Shown here: positions 24,458 to 35,883 of the stretch, piece after piece
Position numbering within the stretch: position 1 is the stretch's first letter
Layout: the number at the start of each line of letters is the position of its first letter
Made by a program: the position numbers and the translations under genes
The notes under the pieces: generated by a model
Database searches by the model: none
Told to the model about the DNA's origin: nothing
What the model saw: the letters and a program-made list of their open reading frames with translations, nothing else
DNA from: Gamarada debralockiae
Lineage: Eukaryota > Ascomycota > Leotiomycetes > Helotiales > Hyphodiscaceae
Assembly (NCBI GenBank): GCA_002803225.1
Contig: NXFV01001954.1
Coordinates: forward strand, 1 to 64,000
Direction of reading: 5' to 3'
DNA: 64,000 bases

Positions 24458-25280
24458 AAAGAAGGAGATGATGACTAAGATTTCGTGATCAGGCTGCTGA
24501 CAAGCTGATTATGTCAGCTAGACAGGGGTTCAGGAGTACCCACGCGGCGTGCTTCGTACTCCCCAGAAACCTCACGGCTGAAAGATCAGAAGAGGTGTGT
24601 AACGTTGCTTTATATTATGTAAGCATTTTAGATGCAGTCTTTCGGAGCATTGGCAGAATGCACCAAGTCGCGGCTCCCATTGTCATGATTCTAAATTCTG
24701 GCACCTCGATGCGAGTGCCAGCATGCGGCACTCGCACTTGGAACAAGAAAGATTTTTCCTTCTGCTGCAGAATTTTCGCTCAATTTTCTCTTCAGCTGAC
24801 TTCAAAAGCAAAGGCTTGAGACGTACGAATATTATTCAACAAATTTCCCTGATTTTTAGGTTCAGCTTCCCGATATGATCCAATGTGACGATCTTGGCAG
24901 GCGCAAAAAGCCACGGCTCAGCCTTGCTTGCGCGGGAACACGGATGTCTGATTTGGTACATTTTTCGTCGGACTTTGGGAGAAAAAATTCGTCTTCGGGA
25001 TTACGTTGCAAACAGATCGGCTTCACCCGGGAAATCGTGGGGGTTTTCAGTGCGGCCTTCCACTGGGAAACATTCGCCGAGTCGGCAAGTGCCGAGCATA
25101 TACTTGATCTTGGAGACAAGACACTAGAGTGAGTGTTTCGTTTACTCTTTTTTTGCGGACTTCTAATTTTAGCTTTCGCTGGTTCTAATTCTGTCGTGAG
25201 GTAGCGCTCGCACGCATCTTCCTTCGCTCCCTATGCTACGAGGTCATCACGTGATATCATGACTTGATCCAAAGTCCCTC
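24458..25280. other. Intergenic; nothing recognised
   Basis: ORFs at 24511-24819 and 24862-25132 lie on both strands and have no known features. Confidence 0.4.
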
Positions 25281-25707
25281 TCACATCCGACAGCGAGTGC
25301 TTGGTTTTTCTTGATAGTACTTCTTATGGAAGTCCTCTAGATCTATCATTATTCGCCCAATATGTGTCTCAATACTGAGTTCGTACGAATAGGTATATTG
25401 TGGATTCGAGTTGATAGAGTCGAAGAGGAAGCGTTCGATTGAATAATCGTTTAGTTCGAGAAGGATATCGTCTTCGCCCGTTTTTATGGTGATTGAGTTG
25501 GATAGTTGATATATGAGGTCATGATCTCGAGATGGCTTCGAGTTGAGGGAGGATTTGGATTTGGATTTGGATTTAGGCTTAGTGGAACTGAAGAAATAGG
25601 GTTAGACTCTCGCAAGTTCGGTGTTGAAAGAATTGATGAGATGTTATTGTCACCTACCTCTTAGCAGATCCATTAGAGCCGTAGGTAGAGGAAGTCTTGG
25701 ACCCCAT
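25281..25707 (-). CDS. Small two-exon family protein, copy E (divergent)
   Basis: Exons 25707-25658 (50 nt) and 25587-25281 give 118 aa. Exon 1 is MGSKTSSTYGSNGSAK, so the Cys found in most copies is Tyr. Donor GTAGGTG; the intron is 70 nt with TCTAAC as branch and TTCAG as acceptor, phase 2. Exon 2 starts with a Lys/Ser repeat (KPKSKSKSKSS) built from a hexanucleotide repeat, then DYSIERFLFDSI and a diverged tail ETHIGRIMIDLEDFHKKYYQE with about eight extra residues. The frame is intact. The copy is easily missed because its long second exon has no early Met. Family membership rests on exon length and phase, the basic patch, YSIxRF and LEDF-YxE. Confidence 0.68.
25551..25574 (-). repeat. Coding hexanucleotide repeat (4 units)
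   Basis: Four exact copies of GGATTT (AAATCC on the gene strand) encode the Lys-Ser tract of family copy E. Repeat slippage would lengthen or shorten the basic patch without shifting frame. Confidence 0.75.
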
Positions 25708-25750
25708 CGCCAGTAAGGTGGTACCAATATAAATAGGTTGGGGAGCGCCA

Positions 25751-25756
25751 CACGTG
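25751..25756 (-). promoter_or_regulatory. E-box CACGTG upstream of family copy E
   Basis: It reads CGTCACGTGTG on the gene strand, 43 nt before the start. A second ACGT core is directly adjacent. Confidence 0.55.
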
Positions 25757-28448
25757 ACGTGTTTTGAGTTTCATGCACGAAGTACCTCTGTACATTGATT
25801 TTGGAAGAAGACTTGGATTTTTGATAATGGAAGAACGGGGGAAGTAAGAAATTTTATACACGATACTAGTTCAGCGAGGCGCTGGTACGGAGTAGGCAGA
25901 CTGTCTAAACCTACGATCGTCTTATGAGTGGTGAGACTCGGCATGAAATCTAAGAAACTGGGAAAATGTGACACGTTGGAAATCGGAGAGTGCGATTGCG
26001 GTAATGGGGCTTGCTACGGGAGGCTTCCCAGACGCACAATCTTGCCCACAGATGATTTTATGTGCAAGCATTCGAGGGTTATTCACGATTATAGAAGCTG
26101 GTCGACAGCAAAGAACGAGGGTCACGATTGAGGCTAGTGCGGAGGAATCCGGAATTTTGGGTCGCGTCATTGGCTACCTGCAAGGAGGTTTCGTGCCCAG
26201 GCCAGGGTAGGGAGTCATGTCGGCGGGTCTCTCGGATCGACTTCCAACCGCCCCGCCAACTTCCAACCCCTCTCCTGATAGCTTCAGCTTCCTCCTGGTC
26301 GGTTTAAAATTCGTCATGCCAGACGGGCTCGCAACTGCTACACGAGGACGACATCCTTTCAGCTGATCTGAATAATCGAGAAGGTGACGGTTCCTCTAGC
26401 CTTCCTCGAGAAGCTTACAAAGTAGACTTCTGGACTCCAAAGGCCCTGTCAATTACCATTCAAAGAAATCCCGAGTTAGGTCTGGAATTTACGATTGATA
26501 ATGGTGACCCCGTCACAAATCAGGCGAAGATTCACCCCAAGCGCCTGGGCAGCCGAGCAAGAGCCCGAGACACCTATTTTTCCACTTGGAAGGCTCTCCA
26601 AACAATAACAGGGATATTTTTAATCATTGGAAAATTATTTGGCGCTTTGTGAATACGCTTCGAATGTCCGGCTCCGACTTCCATATCTTGCGCCTTTACA
26701 AGCTTTGAGGCGCAACAGGCAGCTACTAAAGCCGTGCAGGCCAACTCCTTCGCCACGAGCTCTCTCACAAAGGCCGCAAAGGCCGCAAAGGCCACAACCT
26801 AAACAAATGTCTTAATTCCCAGAAAAAAATTCAGATCTCATAGGGGAATTAAATAATCCTCTTCAGCTTTTCAACATTGAGGTCTCGCGTCCCGTCCTAT
26901 CGTCTTTGGGTACGCGTCTCCGTGCGACAGCATTCTAGCACAACGCCGACGCGGCAACATACTCCTGTTCTCACCAATACCTTGGAAAGTTTCCTGATTT
27001 TCGTCCCACGCGGCAAATTGATTCCAGTAATATAGTGGTACGACAGTGCCAAGGACAGAACTCTTTCGTGCGCGTGAGGGATTTGCAACGCAAGGCTGAG
27101 GCACGGTGGGGGTAACTCGCTGATACTGATAGCAATATCCCTTTCAGGGCATGATCTTCAAGAAATCATGAGATATTTTTTTGATGGCTTTTCGGTGAAA
27201 AGCTGAATTAATCAGTTAGTTCACACGCGTCAGCTCTTGGGAAAACCAAACGGTCAAAAGATCTATTGTGCTGCCGTCTCGGGCGTCCTCGGTGATGTTC
27301 TCGTTGCTGAAACCGGGAGCATGTCATCGGCCGACTCGGCATCTTTTTAAGACTCAGGAGCTTTGTTTGACACACTTTCGTGGGGAAAAGAATTAAAACC
27401 CCTTCCAGAAGGAGATTTCAGCTCACCCATATCCCTATGGTATCCAAGAATACCTGTCAGCCTTGCAACTTTGCCCAGCCCTCCGAGAGCCCCGAGTAGC
27501 CCGGAATTTTGGGAATCACTGATTTACTTTTCCCTCGGATACGCATCTAAATGTGTTTCCGCTCCAAGATTTTATGTTCCAAACTCGGCATCTCAGGAAA
27601 TGGCGAAAATAGCTCGGACACAGGAGGGGGCAACTCTGTCAGCCTTGCCGGCGCCAAGGCAGACCTTCTCCTGCACTAATCTTAGATCTCCGGACCGTGC
27701 GGAAATAAGCTTAATAGCGAGAAAGGAAAGTTTAGGAGAGGCTCATAGGGCTGGGGTTGATGACTGATACGAGGCGAGTGCCGTAATGTTTTATTTTAGG
27801 ATATTTTGTTTCCTTGGTAAGTCCCATAATTAGATACGAGTGACACAGTCGTCTCTTGGCAACGTTGGATTTGACTATGAAGTACCGGTGACAAAATGGA
27901 CCTCGCGAGAGCAATGGATGTGTCTTCACGTGATCTATCCTCCGACCTTCCAAGGTTATCCTTTTTGGACCCTAGTGTGGATTTCCTAGAACATCCTTCC
28001 TTTGGTTAAATTTCTCAACGTCTGTGCACAAGTGCTATGACAAGAGGAGAACATGATGCCAGTCTAAAAGGACGGAACTTACACCACGCCCCGGCATACT
28101 GCAGAAATGAGCTCCTTGTTTCTTTCCAAAGTCATGAAACCCACCAATAGCTCTTACAAACGCTGTAACCGCTACTCTTGTATATATCACTTTGCCTTCT
28201 GAATTACAAAAGCCTAAACGCGATGTCTAGAGGTGAGAGCGGATGATAACGAGGTTCATTTTGCTTAGTGAAGTTAATGTCACCTCGCATCGTTGGCCTT
28301 CGGCAATGAGGTACCACAACTACGGGGTGATAAGAAGAGGGCTCTTTGAATAACTCCTTGAGCACTTGAGTTACTATTAGATACATTCGAAAATATAATT
28401 CTACTCGTTGAAGTGTTGAAAGCGCTTCGGCCTTCAAATCTTTGAGTC
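25757..28448. other. Gene-poor stretch
   Basis: No supported gene. A short run of AAAGGCCGC-type triplication lies near 26773-26797. The 134-codon ORF at 27363-27767 (plus) shows no known features. Confidence 0.4.
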
Positions 28449-29128
28449 TTGCCCCAACTTGATCATCAAACAAAGCAAAATGAAAATCAGTTCAGTCTTT
28501 CTTCTCCTCCAGAGAATCGTTCTCCAACTGCATTCGCGCTCTATTATCCACCAATCCCCTCCGCACTTCTAACAGTCTATCAGGGACACCAAATTCCACA
28601 CTCCATCCCCCTATCCCAAGTTTCGAACTACACCTCCGAAGTCCGCCTGGTTATCTATTTCGGCCCACCTCCTCCAAACGAAGTGTATGAGGAATGGACG
28701 CTCTACTCCCCCGCCGACAGTTTCCGTGAAACTCAATCTCTTTATTTCTATGGTAAGTATTCTTACTCGTTCTTTTTTGTTATTTTATCCAATTATTCGG
28801 GAGTGAAGGGGGAAGGAGTGATGACTGATCCCGTGATAGAGAATCAAGGACCACATGTAGGACACGCGGAGTTCCAGATGAAAGAGGATATTTATTCAGA
28901 TACTATCGAGTATGTGGTTTGTTTGATATGACGCGTATTCGGATGAGGTCTTCTCTAGAGCTTTCAGAGTTGATGGGTGTTGAAAGCACGATCGAGAGGT
29001 TGAGGAGTATAGAGGAGAGTTTGACCGGGAGGGGGAAATCTGGAAAGTCTTCCACGGAAGGATCGCGGATGTTGGAATTAAAGGGATTCGGACAGTGGAC
29101 TGATAAGTTCACGTTTCGTATGAGTTGA
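28449..29128 (+). CDS. Possible two-exon orphan protein
   Basis: Exon 1 (28449-28752) runs into a strong GTAAGTA donor after a segment with YFGPPPPNEVYEEWTLYS. Two acceptors keep frame with a second open stretch, at 28842 or 28872, which ends at 29128 and contains a charged helical piece (LSELMGVESTIERLRSIEES). The joined product is about 180-190 aa. I recognise no family, signal peptide or membrane span. The start is uncertain because the first codons overlap an opposing ORF (28473-28204). Splicing and coding status both need transcripts. Confidence 0.35.
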
Positions 29129-29229
29129 GATATCTGGATCTCTAAAGAGGGCCTGAGAGGATATGCAACAGTTTCTGTGCAACTGGAAGGAAAACATATG
29201 ATGAGTCGATCCACGTGATAGTATCCTGA

Positions 29230-30223
29230 TCAAACAATGTCAACATCAACAACACTAACCCAAGCCTGAGTCCCCGAGAATTCGCATCCAGTGGCACAGT
29301 TGCCCGTCTGATCAATCCCACCACTCTCAACCGCACTCAAACTCCCTCCATTCGCCCACGTCGTATCCGCAAGCGTAAGTACATCCATCAAACCCGCCGC
29401 CTCCTCCACAGCACTCAACGTATAATCCGGGGCATCGCTCTCCCTAAGAGCCGTCGCCATCATAAGCGGGAATTCATGCTTAACACTCAACACGAAGTCC
29501 GAGAGTGCGTTCCCTCCGGAAGGAAGTGTTTTCTTGAACGTGAAAGAAGGCGCAGAGCAGGCTTGGAAAGAGGCGAGGGAGGGGTCAGTGGTGCCGCAGG
29601 TATAGGTTGAGGAGCAAGAAGTTTGCCATTGTGTCTCGGTGCCGCGGCCGAGTGTTAGAGGACCGAGAGTCGCGACGTTGGGGTCGGTGATCCAGAATGT
29701 GTAGGCTTGTGTGCAGGGCGTGACATCTGTGGAGTCCGCGCGGGTAAGTGTGTAGGGGATGTCGAATGCTGAGGGCGTAAATGAGGAGAATCCGGTTACC
29801 AGCTTCAAGGGCGAGAGGGAGCTGGATGAGAAGGATACGCTTGTCCGAGTTACGTTTACGGTTGGTAGCGTGTTCCTGTGCATGAAGTTAGCACTGGGAA
29901 TTCGTTGGTGGGTTCTTGGGTTCGGACACTCACGTTTTGATGACATCCACCTGGGCGATCTCAATTGAGCAGTTGGTTGCACTACCATATGACTGGAAAC
30001 GCCCACGGAGCATCGTATCAGCGCATTGATTCCAAGCTGTGGGATACGCAGAGGTGGCCCAGCTTGTGGTACAGTTCGCGGGGCTCGATTCACGTTCGAC
30101 AGTGAAGGCCATTGAACCAGCACGTGAGAGAGTATTTGTGAGCTGCCATTGTGCCGAAGCTTGCGTAGCAAGGAACAGAAAACTGAACACGGTAGAGAAG
30201 CAGAGATGTGCAAGGCGCGACAT
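29230..30223 (-). CDS. Small secreted protein, function unknown
   Basis: Exons 30223-29934 and 29875-29230 code for 311 aa; the intron is 58 nt with a GTGAGTG donor and a GCACAG acceptor. The first 24 residues are a clear signal peptide (CFSTVFSFLFLATQASA, then QWQL). The mature protein is Ser/Thr-rich with spaced Cys, including AQWQLTNTLSRAGSMAF, NVTRTSVSF and a Cys-rich middle (TSCSSTYTCGTTD). There is no GPI-type or hydrophobic tail; it ends in a Val/Asp-rich strand (AWVSVVDVDIV). I chose Met at 30223 because it directly starts the signal sequence, although the frame is open to 30349. Secreted to the wall or medium; no enzyme family is recognised. Confidence 0.7.
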
Positions 30224-31219
30224 GCTGAAGAGTCCACTTTCAGTTGGAAATTCTGGAATGGAATCACCCGGAAGGCGACTTGTGGCCGAAATGTTGTCCA
30301 AAATAGAAAGGCCTTGTACCGCGAAACTTTTGAAAATGAAGTCGTTCAAGCGCAGAACTTTTGCAATGACAATACTGTTCCAGAGAATTTGAATAAAGGG
30401 ATGGAAAGAATACTATTCTATCGTCCTTGGCGCGCGATGAGACCAAAAAAAGCTCCGAGAACACAGAACTGGTAAACGATCGAGACAAAAGAGAATCACA
30501 GGCATAATTATATCTGCCGAGGATTTCTCCCCCTTCGGTGGATAAGGTCATTTCGAGGCCACGACGGTAGGCAAAAGTGAGGTATCGCATGATCGAGTAA
30601 GAGAGACCTCTACCAACCCAGGAGTGACATTCCATCGGAAATCTCCTTCACAAAGTCTGTGTAATGCTATCGATCTAGGTATGGGGGAAGGTTTGAGATT
30701 TTCCGATACTCCTGTACTGGGCTGTACCAGGTCATTGAAGGTTCATGGCGTTCGGTGATTATAAATGATATGTCAGAACGGACCCCCGTTATGATGTGCA
30801 GGACCCCGGATCTGTAGGTTCCCAGCCCGAACGCACTAAAATTCAGGGAGGGGAAGAGGGGGGTGGGGGTGGGTTGGTGCAAGGCGATTCCCCATTGGAG
30901 GTGACCAGCCAGGTTGTAACTTTTGCCGCAGGCGACCGTTTGACCCGCGCCGACGATTCCTCCCCACCGGATGGGAATAGCCATGAAATCCTGATAGAGT
31001 GCTCCAGCATGATTAAGCTTAATTTGCCGGGTTGATCGAGATTCGAATGACCTCTGATCATCGATCTACAGGCGTTTATTTGTCGTTTCTTATATTACGG
31101 GATTTGTGGGGTCATGTGACGGATGACTTAATCCCAGGTGTAGTCCATCTGCTTGTGGGTTTCCAGTAGACTACACTGATGTTAGAATGCAACTGATCAT
31201 TGAAGTGCATGGCGAGAAC
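30224..31219. other. Intergenic; nothing recognised
   Basis: Shadow ORFs only. A G-rich run lies near 30847-30875. Confidence 0.4.
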
Positions 31220-32641
31220 TTACGCAAAGTTCTCAAACCTCATTCCCCGAGCCTTGCTTAAAGCACTTCCAGGCTTCGATTCATATATCTTGGGCTCAAA
31301 GGATGACTCGGCCCATCCTTGAATCAAGGCTCGCCAGTAGCAAGCTTCGGCTGCAGGAGCAAAATAATGGTTCCGAAAAGTTTTGACGCTATTGTCCGCG
31401 ATTCGCTTCGCTTCGTTCGGATTGGCAATAAGATATTCGATCTTCGCCTCGAGGTCCGAGAAGTCTCTTTCGACTTCGACGAAATTTTGGTTGGTGCCAT
31501 TGGCGACAAAAAGATAGTGATGATGCTGAATCCATTGCATTTTGTGAATGAATACCACTGAATTGCAGACTTGTCGATATTTCAAGGATCCTGAGTAGCT
31601 TCGACCTGAAGCACTATTAGAAAAGCTCAAACTTCTAGTAGGTTAGGGGAACAAACCTTCTGCGTGAGCAAGAAACATGTACTTGCACTGGTCCGCAGCA
31701 CTGATGTAATTTTCCGGAACAAGTGATGGCCCCGGAATCAATCCTGCGACATCGCTCCACGGTTTGTCTTTCGAAGCATCCAACAATGCTCGCCGCAACT
31801 TGGGTAACATTTGTGGCTTACCCCGCCACACGAGTTTCTGGATCTTCGTTACCCATTCAGTCGAAGCCTCATATCTCGTGACCTCGTCAACCACATCGTC
31901 GAGGGTACCCAAATCTTGCAAATCCCAGCTCCAGAATCCAAAGTCAGGCATGAGCCAAAGGTTATGATCGTCAGGTCTCCGTGCAAGTGTCCAAATAGGC
32001 TGGGTAGGGTGTTTCACCATGTCCTCGACGCTGAAGACGAATTCGACATTTGGAATTGGTCGTCCGTCCGTAGATATAGATCGGTAGATAGAGTGGAGAA
32101 TGGCAAGTCCTTTCTTTCGATAGTCTTCGTGCAAATGTTTTGATTCGAGAACACGAAGCTTTCCGTCAACAATTATTGCTCGAACCATACCTATGGAGAG
32201 TTCAATGGCATCCAATTCGTCCACAGTTATGCTACTTTGTCGTCTGCTCGTCGCTTCCACTGCTCGATGAACTTCTTCGAAATAACCTGGGAATGCCACA
32301 TTGCACTGATCACGACTCAATCCAAAGTTGAGACTATCTCGTCCATATTGAAACTGCCATCCTGTTGTACCTTGATTTTGAGAGTGCACCTCCGTAGCGG
32401 TTCCCTTTTTGCGAGCTTCTGAGAGACTCAGACTGCAGTCAAAAACGGTACTGGACTCGCAGAAGCAATTGCCAGCTGGAAGCAACTTCTTTACGAACCC
32501 CGAAATATCTGTGTCGCTGTGGGTCGCACGAATTATTGCGAGCACTACATACGCTATCAGTGCTATAATTGCAAACAAATGAAAGACAAAGACAATGGCG
32601 ATTATTGCAGTGTGTCGGAGGCGGAAATGTTTGGCCAACAT
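31220..32641 (-). CDS. GT90 (CAP10-like) glycosyltransferase
   Basis: Exons 32641-31657 and 31605-31220 give 456 aa; the 51-nt intron uses GTTTGT and a CTTCAG acceptor after LAHAEG. Family: KDELC/CAP10 enzymes, type II membrane proteins that transfer xylose or glucose in the Golgi/ER (fungal capsule or wall glycans). A single N-terminal membrane anchor lies at about residues 10-38. The lumenal domain has FWSWDLQDLG, then the family core AADQCKYMFLAHAEGRSYSG followed by SLKYRQVCNSVVF and QWIQHHHYLF, and a C-terminal helix (IADNSVKTFRNHYFAPAAEA). The intron splits the core, and the splice restores it exactly, which supports the model. The acceptor sugar is unknown. Confidence 0.88.
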
Positions 32642-32854
32642 CGCGGGTAAAGGCGAAGATGAAACGCCTAATATTAGATCGCCGTCGAAACAAATAGGAG
32701 TAGAACGATCAGATAAAGCGCACGACAGGAACCATCGCCAAACTCAATGCAAAGGGAAACAGAAAGCATTTAAAGAAAACAAAATCTGGCACACAAATAT
32801 TGTGGGAACAGGGCTTACTTTGCTAGAGAAACTGAAATTGCGAGGCTTGGCTTG

Positions 32855-33210
32855 TCACTGGTGAGCCCTGGCTGGATCGCGTACGCGGGCCCGCACCCAA
32901 TTTTGGCCGAAATGGCGATCGGTGGCTTCATTATTTCCGCTTCTGTAGGAGTGACATTCTCGTTCGTATGTGAATTTATCCTTTCCTCGAGGTCTGTACA
33001 TCTTCCAATCTCGGTGGTCGGACTCAGACGCATCGAGTTGCTGGTTGTTATTCGTGACAGAGGGGGAATTTGTCTCATCCTGTTTCCACGACCGTGCCAA
33101 TTGAACCGTCAGTTCTTCTTCCAACTCAACGATGATTTTCACATCGCCGGTTGATGGCCTGCAAGCTGTATTACAGACTTCGCAGTACTGGTACTGTACA
33201 GCATTCGTCG
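32855..33210 (-). CDS. Possible orphan exon with CxxC motif
   Basis: Read on the minus strand this frame gives QYQYCEVCNTACRPSTGDVK followed by an acidic helical piece (IIVELEEELTVQLARSWKQ) and a hydrophilic tail ending at 32855. The 5' boundary is not fixed: a TGA lies just upstream in frame, so an intron or truncation is required. Overlapping frames (33363-33139, 33078-32815) are also open. No family recognised. Confidence 0.25.
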
Positions 33211-35390
33211 CAAGTCTCGATCATCGCTGAGCTCAAGTTTAATTTGTCTGGAGCTTGTGCCACCATTCCAACGGCGTCTTCTCGGTAACAAAATGCTAGG
33301 TCTTAGATGATTAGGTTCTATATCATGCTCATTCGCTAATGAATCGGTGTTGTTGAGTGACATTCTGCCGCGCAATGTCGGAAGATGCCACTTACAAAGC
33401 AGGTTGGTGTCGTTGAGGCTTTTATTTTTAGCGCGACAGCCGATGGCCGTATTTCCTCAGGCCACCTTGGACCCTGAAAACCCCCTCGCGGGGTAAGAAA
33501 GCTTGTTTCTGCTGCACTTCAAAGCCACCTCGGCAACCCATTGTGAGATTGCACACCCTCAGCGGCTCCCGCAACATTTCACCTTAAGGGAATAGGGCCA
33601 GAGAGTCCAACCTCGTAAGGGGACACATCAACGGGCATGCCCAATGAGGCCCAGAATCTGTGGACAGATCCAATGAGATTTCCGACCGCCTCTCGCTCAC
33701 TGATTCGCCCTCTGAGGCCTTCTTCGACGTACTGACGTTGGTTGCGAGCAGATCCTCCCTTCACACACAGCCTGCCTCAAATCACGAAACATTCCATCGC
33801 TTCCTACGAAGGCTACGAAACTCGAACTATCCCCCCTCCCACTTCGCGAGACCAGCAATATAAAGGATCCAGCGTAGCAAGAATGCAGAGGAATGGGCGC
33901 GAATGGTGTAGTCATCCAGCCTTTCAGCGAATACAAGTTGTCAGCCTCGCGCGAGATGTGCCGTCGAACGATGCGCTGACCTGATCTCTCCTGTGGTTGA
34001 TTGGGACCATATGCATGCACACCAATCTCGAGATTCAATCCCCACCAACCAACCCTTCTTAATACTCACCATCATACGAAGCCCTCCAGCCTCCCTGGAG
34101 ACACCGAATGCGCCTAGGTTTCTGAGCACGAACTCAGTCCGAATCCCCAGCTCGCATGACTTTGAAGAACGCTCATCACATTTGTGGTATTATGCGGAGT
34201 TAGACGTGGCTACGTCGGAACAAATAGGGGAGGGGGAAATCTGTGATGATCAACGATAGCATCACAAGGTCACTCGAGCCGAGCTATCCGGTAGTCTTGA
34301 ATAGCTCAACCTCGAGTATGCCGATTCTCTTCGTAAACAATGGTCTCTTATGTCTATAAGCATGCAGACAAGTGAGTGAATGATGTGGGACTTGCCAAGG
34401 GCTTTAGGAAGGTATAAAGAGAGGCTTTCCGCCCATCCATCAACGATACCACTGTCGTGGAATCGGAGCATGACAATTTCATATCAACCTCTGGGTGCTA
34501 CCGTGCTGGCGAAGAAGCATATAATTTTCTGACTTGGTTCAAGTGCCAGTGGTCATGGCTGTCTAGGCCACAATTTGTTTTGGTGATTTGCGAGGGCATG
34601 CATCCTCAAAGCTACACTATTATTACTGTCCTCGAGAACACCAAAGGACTCGAAAACACAGACTGGATTGACAGCAGGAAAGACTTGTTGACGAGTTATA
34701 CCTTCCCTATTTAGCTGCTCGTTTCGTCGCGGCCCTTCAGCAGATGCAATGCAAGGCGTTAGCGAGCGAATTGTGCAAGTACTAATGCGAATTTTCGCTC
34801 TCCAAATCTCTAGACGGTTACATTCCCGTTTATATGTCAAAGCTGAGTAGACTGGCAGTATGTGACTCTTGACGAGTAATGACGTCTCCAATGCTCCGCA
34901 GAACCTGGATGTCACTGACCGCCATTAGCTAGAATCATTGGAGGGAGGTCAATGATTCCTCTGAACAAATAGGAGCTTCCATTAGTTTCCACCCTCCATT
35001 TTGGCAATCCGGTACTGTGGTCGTACTGTATGAACTGCGTCAGCCAGCCTATTACCAGATTGTCCCTGAGCAGGCTGGATACGGCAGCCGAGTGCGCCTC
35101 CCAAATCAGATAACCTTGAAGTTCGTCTCCGAATCTGGGACAGTGGCCATAGTATCGGATGAGAGGCATAATGATATTGGATCTTTTGATGAATGGATTC
35201 AATCAATATTCGGAAAGCACCGAGATCCATCCCATTACCCCTTGATTTTCCCCTCGAGATCAGACCAGACGGTACCGAATTTAAAGTAACTATGGAAGGC
35301 GCCAGGCGTCCCAAGCCTCCGTTTAGCGATCGTGTGTCCATGTCTACCACGTGAAGCAGGCCTCCATTTTTGAGGCGCTGCGGGCCGGTT
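33211..35390. other. Gene-poor stretch upstream of the xylanase
   Basis: ORFs at 33993-34259, 34457-34714 and 35017-35289 (plus) are open but have no recognisable features. Confidence 0.4.
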
Positions 35391-35397
35391 GGCTAAA
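35391..35397 (+). promoter_or_regulatory. XlnR/Xyr1-type motif GGCTAAA
   Basis: Exact GGCTAAA about 490 bp before the xylanase start. GGCTAAA is the known site of the xylanolytic activator XlnR in Aspergillus. A second copy lies 45 bp downstream. Confidence 0.45.
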
Positions 35398-35435
35398 TTG
35401 ACGGGAATGCGGAGGCGATGATAGGGGAGCCGCTC

Positions 35436-35442
35436 GGCTAAA
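35436..35442 (+). promoter_or_regulatory. XlnR/Xyr1-type motif GGCTAAA, second copy
   Basis: Second exact GGCTAAA in the same orientation, about 445 bp before the xylanase start. The pair in front of a GH10 gene makes a functional site more likely than a single hit. Confidence 0.45.
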
Positions 35443-35883
35443 TATTACCCCACACCCATCAGCCCCAGATAAACGAGATCGCTCGGCACTTAATTCCAAA
35501 CTGCAGCGGCCACCCATTTCCGTCGCTCCATGCACGTTCGTTGCACTCGCTCGTCATTACTGTTAATTCAATCCAGACCATATTCTTTTAGCTGTACATT
35601 TATCCAGTTTAGGCAGATTTCAATTCAGCACTATTGAAAAACCTTTGTCCACATGACACCCTGAAATGCAAGGGTTGATTCATTTGAAAACCTTGTTCCT
35701 TTCAGATCTCGATCATTCACACGATTATATTCAGGGCTTAATATACCCGCCGAAACTTTTTGCCGTCCAAAGAATATAAGAACTATCCAAATTCCCTTTC
35801 TTCCCTTCCCGTTCTTTGGCCAAGAGTGATAAGCTTTGCTCAATTTGCTGCCTTCGTCGCGGGTGTCCATAATCTATTTCATC

